Shown piece after piece: positions 17,020 through 24,876 of a DNA stretch of 64,000 bases. The notes beneath the pieces were generated by a model. The model worked only from the letters and a program-made list of their open reading frames with translations, had not been told where the DNA came from and did not search any database. How positions within the stretch are numbered: position 1 is the first letter of the stretch; every line of letters begins with the position of its first letter. Source of the DNA: ZC4RG19 sp017577565 (GTDB lineage: Bacteria; Actinomycetota; Acidimicrobiia; Acidimicrobiales; VFJN01); assembly GCA_047459075.1 (NCBI GenBank), contig VSCH01000014.1, positions 7,085 through 71,084 on the forward strand, given 5' to 3'. The translations under genes were made by a program, and so were the position numbers.

Positions 17020-17996
17020 AGCGGCAGCCCCGCCAGGGACTCGACCTCGGCCAGCAGGGCCCGGGCCAGCGCGTCCACCTCGGCGGGACCGATCTCGGCG
17101 GTGAACTGGAACGGCAGCCGGATCTGCGGCAGGGGCAGGCCGGCGGCCAGCCGCTCGATCTGCGCGGCCTGCAGCGCCATGCGGTCGAGCCGGAACCGGG
17201 CCGCCTCGGCCAGGACCTCGGCCTCGCCCGGGCGCAGCGCCACGCCGGCCTCGGCCGCCGCCGCCTCGACCTCCGCCGGGGTGGTCACGAGCCCGTCGAC
17301 CGGTGGGTAGACGCCGTTGACCACGATCGGCCCCAGCCCGACGCCCACCCGGTCCTCCAGCGAGAACGCCGTCTCGACGGCCTCGTTCACGGGCGTCTCC
17401 TCGGGGATGGTGACCAGCACCACCTGGCAGCGCCGGTGGTCCTCCAGCAGCTCGAGCACGTCGCGGGCCTGGGCGTTGATCGGGCCGACGCTCACGGTGT
17501 CGAGCAGGCTGCGCGCCGACTGCAGGAAGGTGATGGCGTGGCCGGCGGCCGGGGCGTCGAGGACGATGAGGTCGGCCACCCCGGCCCGCTCGAGCTGCTT
17601 CACCTTGCCGAGCAGGAGGATGTCCTTGATGCCGGGCGCCGCGGTGGCCACGACGTCGAGCGCGCCCGTGGCGACGAGGCGCCGCGAGATGCGGGACATG
17701 CCGTGGTCCTCGAGGTACTCGAGCAACGCCGCGTCGGCCGTGAGCGTGCGGGCCCGCACGTCCGCGGCGCCGTCGGGCCCGCCCCCCGGCGACAGCACGA
17801 CCTCCTCGTAGCCGAGCTCGCCCTGGCCGAACATCGACGCCAGCCCGGAGCGGCCCTCGACCTCCACGACGAGCGTCGACAGGCCGGCGAGGGCGGCGGC
17901 CCGGGCCAGCGTGGCGCTGACCGTCGTCTTGCCGACCCCGCCCTTCCCGGCCACGATGACCAGCCGGGATGCAGCGAAGAACTGTTCAGGATCCAC
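17016..17996 (-). CDS. ArsA/Get3-like P-loop ATPase, first of a pair
   Basis: A 326-aa ATPase with deviant Walker A VAGKGGVGKTTVSATLARA, a partner-binding VEVEGRSGLASMFG where ArsA has its D-rich switch I, and LIVLDAPAAGHAITFLQSAR as switch II. It lacks the DPA motif retained by its neighbour, so the two halves are not equivalent. The GTG at 17996 gives VDPEQFFAAS. Its 5' end overlaps the 5' end of the divergent NfeD-like frame by up to 28 bp, so the two promoters must be intermixed with coding sequence. Confidence 0.9.
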   Translation of the reverse strand: MDPEQFFAASRLVIVAGKGGVGKTTVSATLARAAALAGLSTLVVEVEGRSGLASMFGQGELGYEEVVLSPGGGPDGAADVRARTLTADAALLEYLEDHGMSRISRRLVATGALDVVATAAPGIKDILLLGKVKQLERAGVADLIVLDAPAAGHAITFLQSARSLLDTVSVGPINAQARDVLELLEDHRRCQVVLVTIPEETPVNEAVETAFSLEDRVGVGLGPIVVNGVYPPVDGLVTTPAEVEAAAAEAGVALRPGEAEVLAEAARFRLDRMALQAAQIERLAAGLPLPQIRLPFQFTAEIGPAEVDALARALLAEVESLAGLPL

Positions 17997-19354
17997 AGCG
18001 CACGTCGTCGTCGGCCACCTCCGCGGCGGCTCGCGGGACTGTAGCGAAGGCGCGGCCCCGGCCCGGACGGCGTGCGCGTGGACCCCGCCGGTGGGCCGCC
18101 CGGGCCGTGGCGGCGCTCGCCGTGGCCGGGGCGGGGCTGGTGGCCGTCGCTGCTCCCGGCGGCGCCCGGGACCGGTGCGCCGAGCGGAGCGACCGGGTGG
18201 TGGTCGTCGAGGTGGACGGGCTGATCGACCCCGTGCTCGCCGACCTGATCGAGGACCAGGTCGCCGACGCCGCCGAGACCTGCCCGCTGGCGCTCGTGCT
18301 GCAGTTCGACAGCGGCGGCGCCGTCATCTCGGACGGCGAGATGGACGACCTCGTGGCGACGATCGAGCGGTCGCCCGTGCCCGTGGCCGTGTGGGTCGGG
18401 CCCTCGGGCTCCAAGGCGGCCGACGAGGCCGTGCGCGTCCTGGCCGCCGCCGACCTCACCGGCGTGTCGGTCGGCTCCAGCGTCGAGGTGACCCCCGCGC
18501 TGCTCGAGGCCCGCGGCCTCGAGCCCGGCGACCTGGGCTCGGTCGACGTGGGCGACCGGGTCGGCGCCCGCCGGGCCGTCGAGCTCGACCTGGTCGACAA
18601 CGACGCCCCGACGATCCTCACCTTCGTCGTGGAGATCGACGGGTTCCGGACCGAGGTCGTCGACGGCGAGCGCCGCCCGACGACCGAGGTCGCCTTCACC
18701 GGGCTCGACGTGTTCGGCGAGGTCATGCACACCGTCGCCAGCCCCAACGTGGCCTACCTGCTGTTCGTCATCGGCCTGGGGCTGCTGCTGTTCGAGCTCT
18801 TCACGGCGGGGGTGGGCATCGCCGGCATGGTGGGCGCCGGCTCGCTCGTGCTCGGCTGCTACGGGCTGTCCGTGCTGCCGTTCCGGCCGGTCGGCGTCGC
18901 GCTCCTGCTGTTCGCCATGTTCGGCTACGGCGTCGACGTGCAGACCGGCGTGCCCCGCGTGTGGACCGGCATCGCCACCGTGAGCTTCGTGCTCGGCTCG
19001 CTGCTGCTCTACGACGGGGTCTCGGCGAGCTGGATCACGCTTCTCGTCGCCTTCGTCGGCATGACGCTCGCCATGGTCTCCGGCATGCCGACGATGGTGC
19101 GGAGCCGGTTCTCGACCCCGACGATCGGCCGGGACTGGATGATCGGCGAGATGGGCGACGCCCGCACCGACATCGCCCCCGACGGGGTCATCACCCTGCG
19201 GGGCGCCCCCTGGCGCGCCCGCACCAACCGGGCGACGCCCATCCGCAAGGGCGAGCGGGCCCGGGTCGTGGCCATCGAGGGGCTCGTGCTGGAGGTCGAG
19301 CCCGAGGAGGGCGGCGCCCGGGACCATCGGGAGCGCGCCCGCTCCCGGCAGTAG
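17969..19354 (+). CDS. NfeD-like membrane protein with degenerate ClpP-type protease domain
   Basis: Up to 461 aa: signal/TM segment near residues 45-65, ClpP-class domain (VVVVEVDGLIDPVLADLIED, VLQFDSGGAV), a cluster of four or five membrane helices (from about residue 260), and a C-terminal OB-fold NfeD domain ending VVAIEGLVLEVEP. In active NfeD proteases the nucleophile lies in PSGARAASAG; here the same place reads PSGSKAADEA, so serine is missing. Family members work in membrane quality control with SPFH proteins; none is seen nearby. The start is uncertain: the ATG at 17969 overlaps the divergent ATPase gene. Confidence 0.82.
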   Translation: MQRRTVQDPQRTSSSATSAAARGTVAKARPRPGRRARGPRRWAARAVAALAVAGAGLVAVAAPGGARDRCAERSDRVVVVEVDGLIDPVLADLIEDQVADAAETCPLALVLQFDSGGAVISDGEMDDLVATIERSPVPVAVWVGPSGSKAADEAVRVLAAADLTGVSVGSSVEVTPALLEARGLEPGDLGSVDVGDRVGARRAVELDLVDNDAPTILTFVVEIDGFRTEVVDGERRPTTEVAFTGLDVFGEVMHTVASPNVAYLLFVIGLGLLLFELFTAGVGIAGMVGAGSLVLGCYGLSVLPFRPVGVALLLFAMFGYGVDVQTGVPRVWTGIATVSFVLGSLLLYDGVSASWITLLVAFVGMTLAMVSGMPTMVRSRFSTPTIGRDWMIGEMGDARTDIAPDGVITLRGAPWRARTNRATPIRKGERARVVAIEGLVLEVEPEEGGARDHRERARSRQ

Positions 19355-19516
19355 CCACGGCGCCGGACCGCCCCTCCTTCCCCATTCGCGCCGTCGCCAT
19401 TTCGACCCACCCGCGCCGGCCGTCATAGCGCTGAAGGTTCCGGTTACCGCCTGTTCACAAGCGCCTGACCTGGGACATCGCCGGGTCTGTCCGGCCGCCG
19501 CGCCCCAAACTGCCCC

Positions 19517-19546
19517 TTGTCCGGTTCCTTCCGACGGCGTTATCGT
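19517..19546 (+). promoter_or_regulatory. Sigma-A-like promoter of whiB
   Basis: TTGTCC (19517-19522), an 18-bp spacer and TATCGT (19541-19546) precede whiB. The predicted start at about 19553 leaves a short leader carrying GGAGGAAGGGGG. Confidence 0.55.
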
Positions 19547-19566
19547 CCGCCGGAGGAAGGGGGGGT

Positions 19567-19836
19567 ATGTCTGTGAGTGCACAGCGCGTTGAAGAAGATT
19601 GGCAGATGCGCGCCGCGTGTCGCGGCCCGCAGGCCGCCGTGTTCTTCCCGCCGTCGCACTTCGAGCGCAAGAGCGAGAAGCTGCGTCGGGAGGAGCAAGC
19701 CAAGGCCATCTGCGCCACGTGTTCGGTGCGCGAGCCGTGCCTCGAGTACGCGCTCCGCATCCGTGAGCCTCACGGGATCTGGGGGGGCCTGAGCGAGGCA
19801 GAGCGCCGAGCAGCCTTGGCGGCACAGCAGAACTGA
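19567..19836 (+). CDS. WhiB-family iron-sulfur transcription factor
   Basis: An 89-aa WhiB-like protein with the four cluster-ligand cysteines Cys18, Cys49, Cys52 and Cys58 (CATC pair plus VREPC), the GIWGGLSEAER turn that contacts region 4 of the primary sigma factor, and a short C-terminus. The C-terminal tail is short with few basic residues, more like WhiB1/WhiB2-type proteins than WhiB4 or WhiB7. It senses redox or NO through a 4Fe-4S cluster. It is monocistronic: own promoter upstream and a strong hairpin downstream. Confidence 0.93.
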   Translation: MSVSAQRVEEDWQMRAACRGPQAAVFFPPSHFERKSEKLRREEQAKAICATCSVREPCLEYALRIREPHGIWGGLSEAERRAALAAQQN

Positions 19837-19853
19837 CACGTCAGCGCGACGCA

Positions 19854-19901
19854 CGGCCGGCGCGGCGCCGTCCCCGGAGGGGGAGGGCGCCGCGCCGGCC
19901 G
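19854..19901 (+). terminator. Strong hairpin terminator after whiB
   Basis: A perfect 16-bp inverted repeat (CGGCCGGCGCGGCGCC and its complement) around a 16-nt loop starts 17 nt past the whiB stop. Confidence 0.8.
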
Positions 19902-20315
19902 CGTCTCGGGCCGGTCCCGGCCGCCACGCTCGCCGCCCACCACGGTGGCACCGGCCGGGCCCCGGGAGGGGCGCGCGGCGGCACCCTCGGGTCCGCACGG
20001 CCCGGTGCGGACCGGCCGGCGACCTTGGCGTGGCCGGAGCGCTGCGCCGATCCTCTGCGGTGCCACCGCTCTCCGAGCCGGCGGCACCGCCTGGCCCCCC
20101 GTGGTCGGCGCCACGCTCCAGCCACGCCGTACGAGGATCCCCTCCCCCGTCGGTGGCGGCATCGTAACCATCGGGACGTCGGATGTGAAGAGGGTCACGT
20201 CACGGCGTGCGTCCGCCCAGGCGAGGCGCGTGGGCAGGCCACCGGCGGGGCGGGCCGGCGGTAGGCTGGGGGCCCAGCGGCTCCCGGTTCACCCGACCGT
20301 CCGCCGCCGTCCCGC
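19902..20315. other. Intergenic region without a recognisable gene
   Basis: About 410 bp between the whiB terminator and fxsA. Frames through it give only Arg/Pro/Gly-rich shadow sequence. TAGGCT near 20263 could be a -10 element for fxsA, with a 45-nt leader. I see no RNA fold or repeat that stands out. Confidence 0.5.
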
Positions 20316-20792
20316 ATGGCACTCCTGCTGTTCCTCGTCTTCGTCGTCGCCCCGCTCGCCGAGCTGGCCGTGCTCATCCAGGTGGGCGCCGCGATCGGGG
20401 TGCTGAACACCATCGGCCTCCTGGTCCTGGTGTCGCTGGTGGGCGCGTGGCTCGCCAAGCGGGAGGGGCTCGGCGTCCTCCGCCGCATCCAGGCGACGAT
20501 CGCCCGGGGCGAGCTGCCCAGCAGGGAGGTCGCCGACGGCGCCCTGATCCTGCTGGCCGGGGCGCTGATGATCGCACCCGGGTTCATCAGCGACGCGCTC
20601 GCCGTCGTCCTGCTGCTGCCCCCGACCCGGGCCCTCGTGCGGGCGCCGCTCGTGCGCTGGGCCGTGGGCCGCGGGCGGGTCACCGTCGTCCGGGGCGCCC
20701 GGTGGGGCGGCGCGGAGGTGTGGGACGTCGAGAGCTGGGAGGAGCCGGCGCGACCCTCGCTGCGCCACGAGCTCGGAGAGGCCCATGACTGA
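20316..20792 (+). CDS. fxsA: FxsA-family membrane protein
   Basis: A 158-aa membrane protein of the FxsA (cytoplasmic membrane, F-exclusion suppressor) family. It has an N-terminal helix (LLLFLVFVVAPLAELAVLIQ), a second helix ending VSLVGAWLAKREGLGVLRR and a third around ALILLAGALMIAPGFISDAL, which is the family signature. The C-terminal tail is longer than usual and acidic. Its molecular role is poorly defined. It overlaps the next gene by 8 nt, implying cotranscription. Confidence 0.88.
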   Translation: MALLLFLVFVVAPLAELAVLIQVGAAIGVLNTIGLLVLVSLVGAWLAKREGLGVLRRIQATIARGELPSREVADGALILLAGALMIAPGFISDALAVVLLLPPTRALVRAPLVRWAVGRGRVTVVRGARWGGAEVWDVESWEEPARPSLRHELGEAHD

Positions 20793-21645
20793 CGCCTCTG
20801 CGGACGACCAGCCGAAGCCCATCGTCTACGGGGTGGCGAGCGCGCTGTCACCGATGGTGCGGCGCATCGTCGCCAACAACCCCGGCCTCATGACCGGGCC
20901 CGGCACCAACACCTACCTGGTCGGCATCGACGAGATCGCCGTCATCGACCCCGGCCCGGCCGACGACGCCCACCTCGACGCCATCGCCGGCTGCGGCGGC
21001 GACCGCATCCGCTGGATCCTGCTGACCCACACCCACGAGGACCACTCGCCCGGCGCGACCGGCCTCCGCAAGCGGACGGGCGCCCCGGTGCTCGGGTTCG
21101 GGCCCGGGCACGGCAAGGGCAAGGTCCGGCTCGACGGCACGCTGGCCGACGGCGACGTCATCGAGGCGACCGAGTTCCACCTCACCGCCATCCACACGCC
21201 GGGCCACGCGTCCAACCACCTCTGCTACCTCCTCAACGAGGAGCGCACCCTGTTCACCGGCGACCACCTCATGCAGGGATCGACGGTGGTCATCAGCCCA
21301 CCGGACGGCGACATGGCCGCCTACCTGGCGTCGCTCGAGCGCGTCAAGGCCATCCGGCCCCGCCTGCGGGCCATCGCGCCCGGCCACGGCCACGTGATCA
21401 CCGACCCGATCGCCGCCATCGACGAGGTCGTCGAGCACCGGCTGGCCCGCGAGGCGCAGGTCCTCGAGGAGCTGCGGTCGCGGGGCACCGCCACCATCGC
21501 CGAGCTCGTCGAGGCCATCTACACCGACGTCCCCGCCGAGCTGCACCCCATGGCCCGCCGCACCGTCTGGGCGCACCTGCGCAAGCTGGCCACGGAGGGC
21601 GCGGTGACCGGCGAGCGGCTCGACGGCAAGTGGTCGGCCGCCTGA
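20785..21645 (+). CDS. MBL-fold metallo-hydrolase (LACTB2-like)
   Basis: A 286-aa metallo-beta-lactamase-fold protein. Metal-binding motifs are THTHEDH, the later HTPGHASNH, the aspartate in LFTGDH and the final histidine in APGHGHV. The C-terminal 70 residues form a winged-helix-like cap (VLEELRSRGTATIAELVEAI), as in LACTB2, a ribonuclease relative. The substrate is unknown; RNA or thioesters are both possible for the subgroup. The ATG lies inside the end of fxsA. Confidence 0.88.
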   Translation: MTDASADDQPKPIVYGVASALSPMVRRIVANNPGLMTGPGTNTYLVGIDEIAVIDPGPADDAHLDAIAGCGGDRIRWILLTHTHEDHSPGATGLRKRTGAPVLGFGPGHGKGKVRLDGTLADGDVIEATEFHLTAIHTPGHASNHLCYLLNEERTLFTGDHLMQGSTVVISPPDGDMAAYLASLERVKAIRPRLRAIAPGHGHVITDPIAAIDEVVEHRLAREAQVLEELRSRGTATIAELVEAIYTDVPAELHPMARRTVWAHLRKLATEGAVTGERLDGKWSAA

Positions 21646-21654
21646 CCGCTTCTC

Positions 21655-21660
21655 TAGGGT
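21655..21660 (+). promoter_or_regulatory. -10 hexamer TAGGGT, leaderless start of the MerR gene
   Basis: TAGGGT ends 7 nt before the GTG at 21668. The alternative GTG at 21659 would overlap the hexamer, which favours the later start. Confidence 0.45.
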
Positions 21661-21667
21661 GCGGGCA

Positions 21668-22429
21668 GTGGTGAGTGGGAGGAGCGCGGCCGACGACGCG
21701 CGGACCGGTGGCTACACCGTCGACGAGGTGGCGCGCCTGACCGGCGCCACCGTCCGCACGATCCGCTGGTACCAGTCCGAGGGGCTGCTGCCGCCCCCCC
21801 GCCGGTCGGGCCGGGTCGCCGTCTACGACGACGAGCACGTGGCCCGCCTGGAGGCCATCCGCGACCTGCAGGCCCACGGGCTGACGCTCACCGCCATCCG
21901 CCGCCTGCTCGACCAGGCGCCGGGCCACGCGGCCAGCACGGCCCTCGCCTTCGTCAAGGCGGCGGTCGCCCAGACCGCCGACGAGGGCACCGAGACCATC
22001 TCCGCCGAGGAGGGCGCGGCCCGCCTCGGCATGGCGGTCGACGAGGTCGACCCCGAGCTCGTCGAGCGGATGGGGATGGCCCGCGTGCTCGAGGACGGGC
22101 GCTGGCAGGTCCTCGTGCCGTCGGCCTTCGAGGCCGCGGCCGAGCTCGCCCGGGCCGGCGTGCCCGCCGACAAGCGGGTCGAGGTCGGCCAGGCGCTGCA
22201 CGAGCACGCGCAGGCCATGGCCCGGGCGGTCGTCGACCTGTTCGTCGAGCACCTGTGGCGGCCCTCCGACCACCACGCCGACGATCCCGAGGCCTGGACG
22301 GCCCTGACCGAGGCCGTCGAGCGCCTGCGGCCGCTGGCGACCGCGACGGTGGCCAGCTTCTTCGGCGTGGCGCTGGCCCGGGAGGCCGAGGCCGCCGCCG
22401 AGCGCGCCCTCGCCTCGCCCTCGTCCTGA
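21668..22429 (+). CDS. MerR-family transcriptional regulator
   Basis: A 253-aa regulator. The winged helix-turn-helix is near the N-terminus (YTVDEVARLTGATVRTIRWY, then EGLLPPPRRSGRVAVYDDEH). A central coiled segment is followed by a helical C-terminal effector domain of about 150 residues with no metal-binding cysteines, so it is not a classic metal-sensing MerR. The GTG at 21668 was chosen from the -10 spacing; GTG at 21659 and 21671 are alternatives. The target genes are unknown. Confidence 0.88.
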   Translation: MVSGRSAADDARTGGYTVDEVARLTGATVRTIRWYQSEGLLPPPRRSGRVAVYDDEHVARLEAIRDLQAHGLTLTAIRRLLDQAPGHAASTALAFVKAAVAQTADEGTETISAEEGAARLGMAVDEVDPELVERMGMARVLEDGRWQVLVPSAFEAAAELARAGVPADKRVEVGQALHEHAQAMARAVVDLFVEHLWRPSDHHADDPEAWTALTEAVERLRPLATATVASFFGVALAREAEAAAERALASPSS

Positions 22430-22464
22430 GCCCGGCGAGCGCGCGGGAGCGGCGCCGCCGGGGC

Positions 22465-23652
22465 TCAGGTGCCGGCGCCGCGGATCTCGAGCGCGGTCTC
22501 CGCGGCGGCGAGGATGCGAGCGCTGCACCCGGCCATCGCCGCCGGGGGCACGGCCTCCTCGACGATGCGGGCGGCGATGGCCCGGAAGGCCTCGGCCGCC
22601 GGCCCCTCGCCCAGCACGACCGGGCTGCCCTCGTCGCCGCCGGCCGACACGGACGGCTCGAGCGGCACCTGCCCGAGCAGGGGGACGCCGGCGTCCTCGG
22701 CCAGCTGGCGACCGCCGCCCTCGCCGAAGAGGGCGTAGCTCTCGCCGTGGTCGCACCGGAACGCGCTCATGTTCTCGATGACGCCGGCCACCCGCAGGTA
22801 GCTCTTGCGGGCCATGCCCACGGCCCGGATCGCGACCTTCTGGGCGGCGCGGGCGGGCGTCGTCACGACCACGACGTCGGCCCGGGGCACGAGCCGGGCG
22901 ACGCCCATCTGCACGTCGCCGGTGCCCGGGGGCATGTCGACCAGCAGGTAGTCGAGGTCGTCGCCCCAGCGGACGTCCTGCAGGAAGTGCTGGACGCCCC
23001 GGTTGAGCATGAGGCCCCGCCACATCAGCGCGGTCTCCTCGTCGTCGACGAGCAGGCCCATCGACACGACCCGCAGGACCCCGTCGCCGAGCGGCCGCTC
23101 GATCGGCACGATCTGCTTGCGACCGTCCTCGACGGTGCCGGCCAGCCGGCCCTCGACCCCGAGCATGCGGGGGACGGAGAAGCCCCAGATGTCGGCGTCG
23201 AGCACGCCGACGGTCAGGCCCCGGGCGGCCAGGGCGGCGGCGAGGTTCACGGTGACCGACGACTTGCCGACGCCACCCTTGCCCGACGCGATGAGGACGA
23301 CCTTGGCCGACAGCGGCACCGAGGTCTGCTCCGGTCGCTGCGCCGCCTTGAGGCGGGCGGTGGCCATGGCGGCCGAGCGCTCCTCGGGGGTCATCTCGCC
23401 CCAGTGCAGGCGCACCTCGGTGACCCCGGGGAGGGACTCGAGCCGGGCGACGACGTCCTTCTTGATCTGCGCCCGCAGCGGGCACCCGGCGGTGGTCAGC
23501 GCGACCGTGACGTCGACGGCGCCGTCGGGGCGCACCTCGGCCGAGCGGACCATGCCGAGCTCGACGATGTCGCTGCCCAGCTCCGGGTCGACGACGCCGC
23601 GGAGGACGCCCATGACGTCCTGCGACGTCGGCAGCGACCGGTTCACATCCAC
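22465..23652 (-). CDS. Mrp/ApbC-family iron-sulfur carrier ATPase
   Basis: A 395-aa protein: N-terminal MIP18/DUF59-like domain (about 1-95, with TTAGCPLRAQIKKDV) and a P-loop ATPase domain (ASGKGGVGKSSVTVNLAAAL, VLDADIWGFSVPRMLG, LLVDMPPGTGD). Mrp proteins load Fe-S clusters onto apoproteins. The usual ENMS...CxxC metal site is altered here: after IENMSAF only one cysteine remains (RCDHGESY), so cluster binding at a dimer interface may differ. The GTG at 23652 follows TAGAAT by 8 nt (leaderless). It is divergent from a SufR-like gene, consistent with an Fe-S theme. Confidence 0.9.
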   Translation of the reverse strand: MDVNRSLPTSQDVMGVLRGVVDPELGSDIVELGMVRSAEVRPDGAVDVTVALTTAGCPLRAQIKKDVVARLESLPGVTEVRLHWGEMTPEERSAAMATARLKAAQRPEQTSVPLSAKVVLIASGKGGVGKSSVTVNLAAALAARGLTVGVLDADIWGFSVPRMLGVEGRLAGTVEDGRKQIVPIERPLGDGVLRVVSMGLLVDDEETALMWRGLMLNRGVQHFLQDVRWGDDLDYLLVDMPPGTGDVQMGVARLVPRADVVVVTTPARAAQKVAIRAVGMARKSYLRVAGVIENMSAFRCDHGESYALFGEGGGRQLAEDAGVPLLGQVPLEPSVSAGGDEGSPVVLGEGPAAEAFRAIAARIVEEAVPPAAMAGCSARILAAAETALEIRGAGT

Positions 23653-23660
23653 GGGGCCGG

Positions 23661-23666
23661 ATTCTA
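23661..23666 (-). promoter_or_regulatory. -10 hexamer TAGAAT, leaderless start of the Mrp gene
   Basis: The reverse-strand TAGAAT lies 8 nt before the GTG at 23652. Confidence 0.45.
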
Positions 23667-23698
23667 CCGGCGGAGGCCGGGGAAACCGGGAGCCGGGG

Positions 23699-23704
23699 TA
23701 GACT
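23699..23704 (+). promoter_or_regulatory. -10 hexamer TAGACT, leaderless start of the SufR-like gene
   Basis: TAGACT lies 8 nt before the GTG at 23713. It faces the reverse-strand hexamer at 23661, so the two promoters overlap. Confidence 0.45.
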
Positions 23705-23712
23705 CCCCCGAC

Positions 23713-24414
23713 GTGACCGAGGTCGCTCGGAACGCGCCCGCCACGCCGCGGCTCGACGTGCTGAAGGCGCTCGGCGACAACACGCGGTACGCGATCTACC
23801 TCGAGCTCGCCCGGTCACCCCGCCCGCTGGCCACGGCCGAGGTGGCGGAGACGCTCGGGCTGCACCCGAACACGGTCCGACCCCACCTCGAGCGCATGCG
23901 CGAGGTCGGGCTGCTCACCATCGAGACCGACGCCCGCGGCACCGTCGGCCGCCCCCAGCACCTCTACTCGCTGGCCCCCGACGCGCCGTCCCTCGGCCTC
24001 GAGCCGGCCACGTTCCCGGTGCTCGCCCGCATGCTCCTGCGGGTGGCGGCCACCGCCGAGCTCGGCCGCGACGAGGTCGTCGAGGCGGGCCGGGAGCAGG
24101 GCGAGGCCGACGCCGCGACGATGACGCCGCCGGACGGCGTGCCCCCGGCGGCCGCCTGCCTGGAGGCGCTCCTGGCACGCCTCGACGCCCTGGGCTTCGA
24201 CCCGGCGGTCGCCGGCGACGACGAGACGGCCACCGTCGCGTTCACCCACTGCCCGTTCCGCGAGCTGGCCGAGGCGCAGCCCGACATCGTCTGCGCGCTC
24301 CACGAGGGCCTGGTCGAGGGCATCGTCGACACGCTGGGTGGCGCGGCCGTCGAGGCGTTCCACCCGCTCACCCACCCGTCGGCCTGCCAGGTGCAGCTCG
24401 CGCTGTCACGCTGA
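23713..24414 (+). CDS. SufR-like HTH regulator with cysteine-rich C-terminus
   Basis: A 233-aa regulator with an ArsR/DeoR-like winged helix (LDVLKALGDNTRYAIYLELA, TLGLHPNTVRPHLERMREVG) and a C-terminal domain whose cysteines match the cluster ligands of SufR: THCPFRELAEAQPDIVCALH and, near the end, HPSACQV. SufR proteins use an Fe-S cluster to repress suf genes. The next gene downstream encodes an A-type Fe-S carrier and the divergent one an Mrp ATPase, so control of Fe-S assembly is a reasonable inference. The usual suf operon is not in the window. Confidence 0.85.
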   Translation: MTEVARNAPATPRLDVLKALGDNTRYAIYLELARSPRPLATAEVAETLGLHPNTVRPHLERMREVGLLTIETDARGTVGRPQHLYSLAPDAPSLGLEPATFPVLARMLLRVAATAELGRDEVVEAGREQGEADAATMTPPDGVPPAAACLEALLARLDALGFDPAVAGDDETATVAFTHCPFRELAEAQPDIVCALHEGLVEGIVDTLGGAAVEAFHPLTHPSACQVQLALSR

Positions 24415-24511
24415 GCGCGACATGTCGCCGCCGACGGCGGCGCCCCGGTACCCTGGTGCCGTTCCCGGGAACGTCCGGTTTCCACGCCAGACCGGAGGAG
24501 GCTCCAGAGAC

Positions 24512-24832
24512 GTGATCGCGCTCACCCCGGCCGCAACCGAGAAGGTCCGCTCCCTCATGGAGCAGGAGGGGGCCGAGGACCTCGCGCTGCGTGTGGCCGT
24601 GCGCCCGGGCGGTTGCTCCGGGTTCAGCTACGAGATGTTCTTCGACACCGACGTGTCGGACGAGGACAAGACGGCCGAGTACGACGGCGTGAAGGTCGTC
24701 GTCGACCCGTCGAGCGCCATGCTCCTCGAGGGCGCGACCCTCGACTACAAGGACGGCCTCCAGGGCGCGGGGTTCGCCATCGACAACCCCAACGCCCAGC
24801 GCACGTGCGGGTGCGGCCAGAGCTTCAGCTGA
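24512..24832 (+). CDS. A-type iron-sulfur cluster carrier (ErpA/IscA/HesB family)
   Basis: A 106-aa protein with the three conserved cluster cysteines: Cys in RPGGCSGFSYEM and the CGCG pair near the end (NAQRTCGCGQSFS). It would accept and pass on 2Fe-2S or 4Fe-4S clusters to apoproteins. The GTG at 24512 has GGAGGAG 11 nt upstream, and a TACCCT hexamer sits at 24449-24454. In actinobacteria the single A-type protein is usually the ErpA equivalent, but the exact subtype is not certain here. Confidence 0.92.
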   Translation: MIALTPAATEKVRSLMEQEGAEDLALRVAVRPGGCSGFSYEMFFDTDVSDEDKTAEYDGVKVVVDPSSAMLLEGATLDYKDGLQGAGFAIDNPNAQRTCGCGQSFS

Positions 24833-24876
24833 CGACGACGCGCTGAGCCGTCCGGGCCGGCGCAGCTGGGGAGCTG

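Noticed and set aside
19945..20406. Forward frame between whiB and fxsA
   Set aside because: No start signal, low-complexity composition and overlap with the fxsA start in another frame; the interval was left as intergenic.
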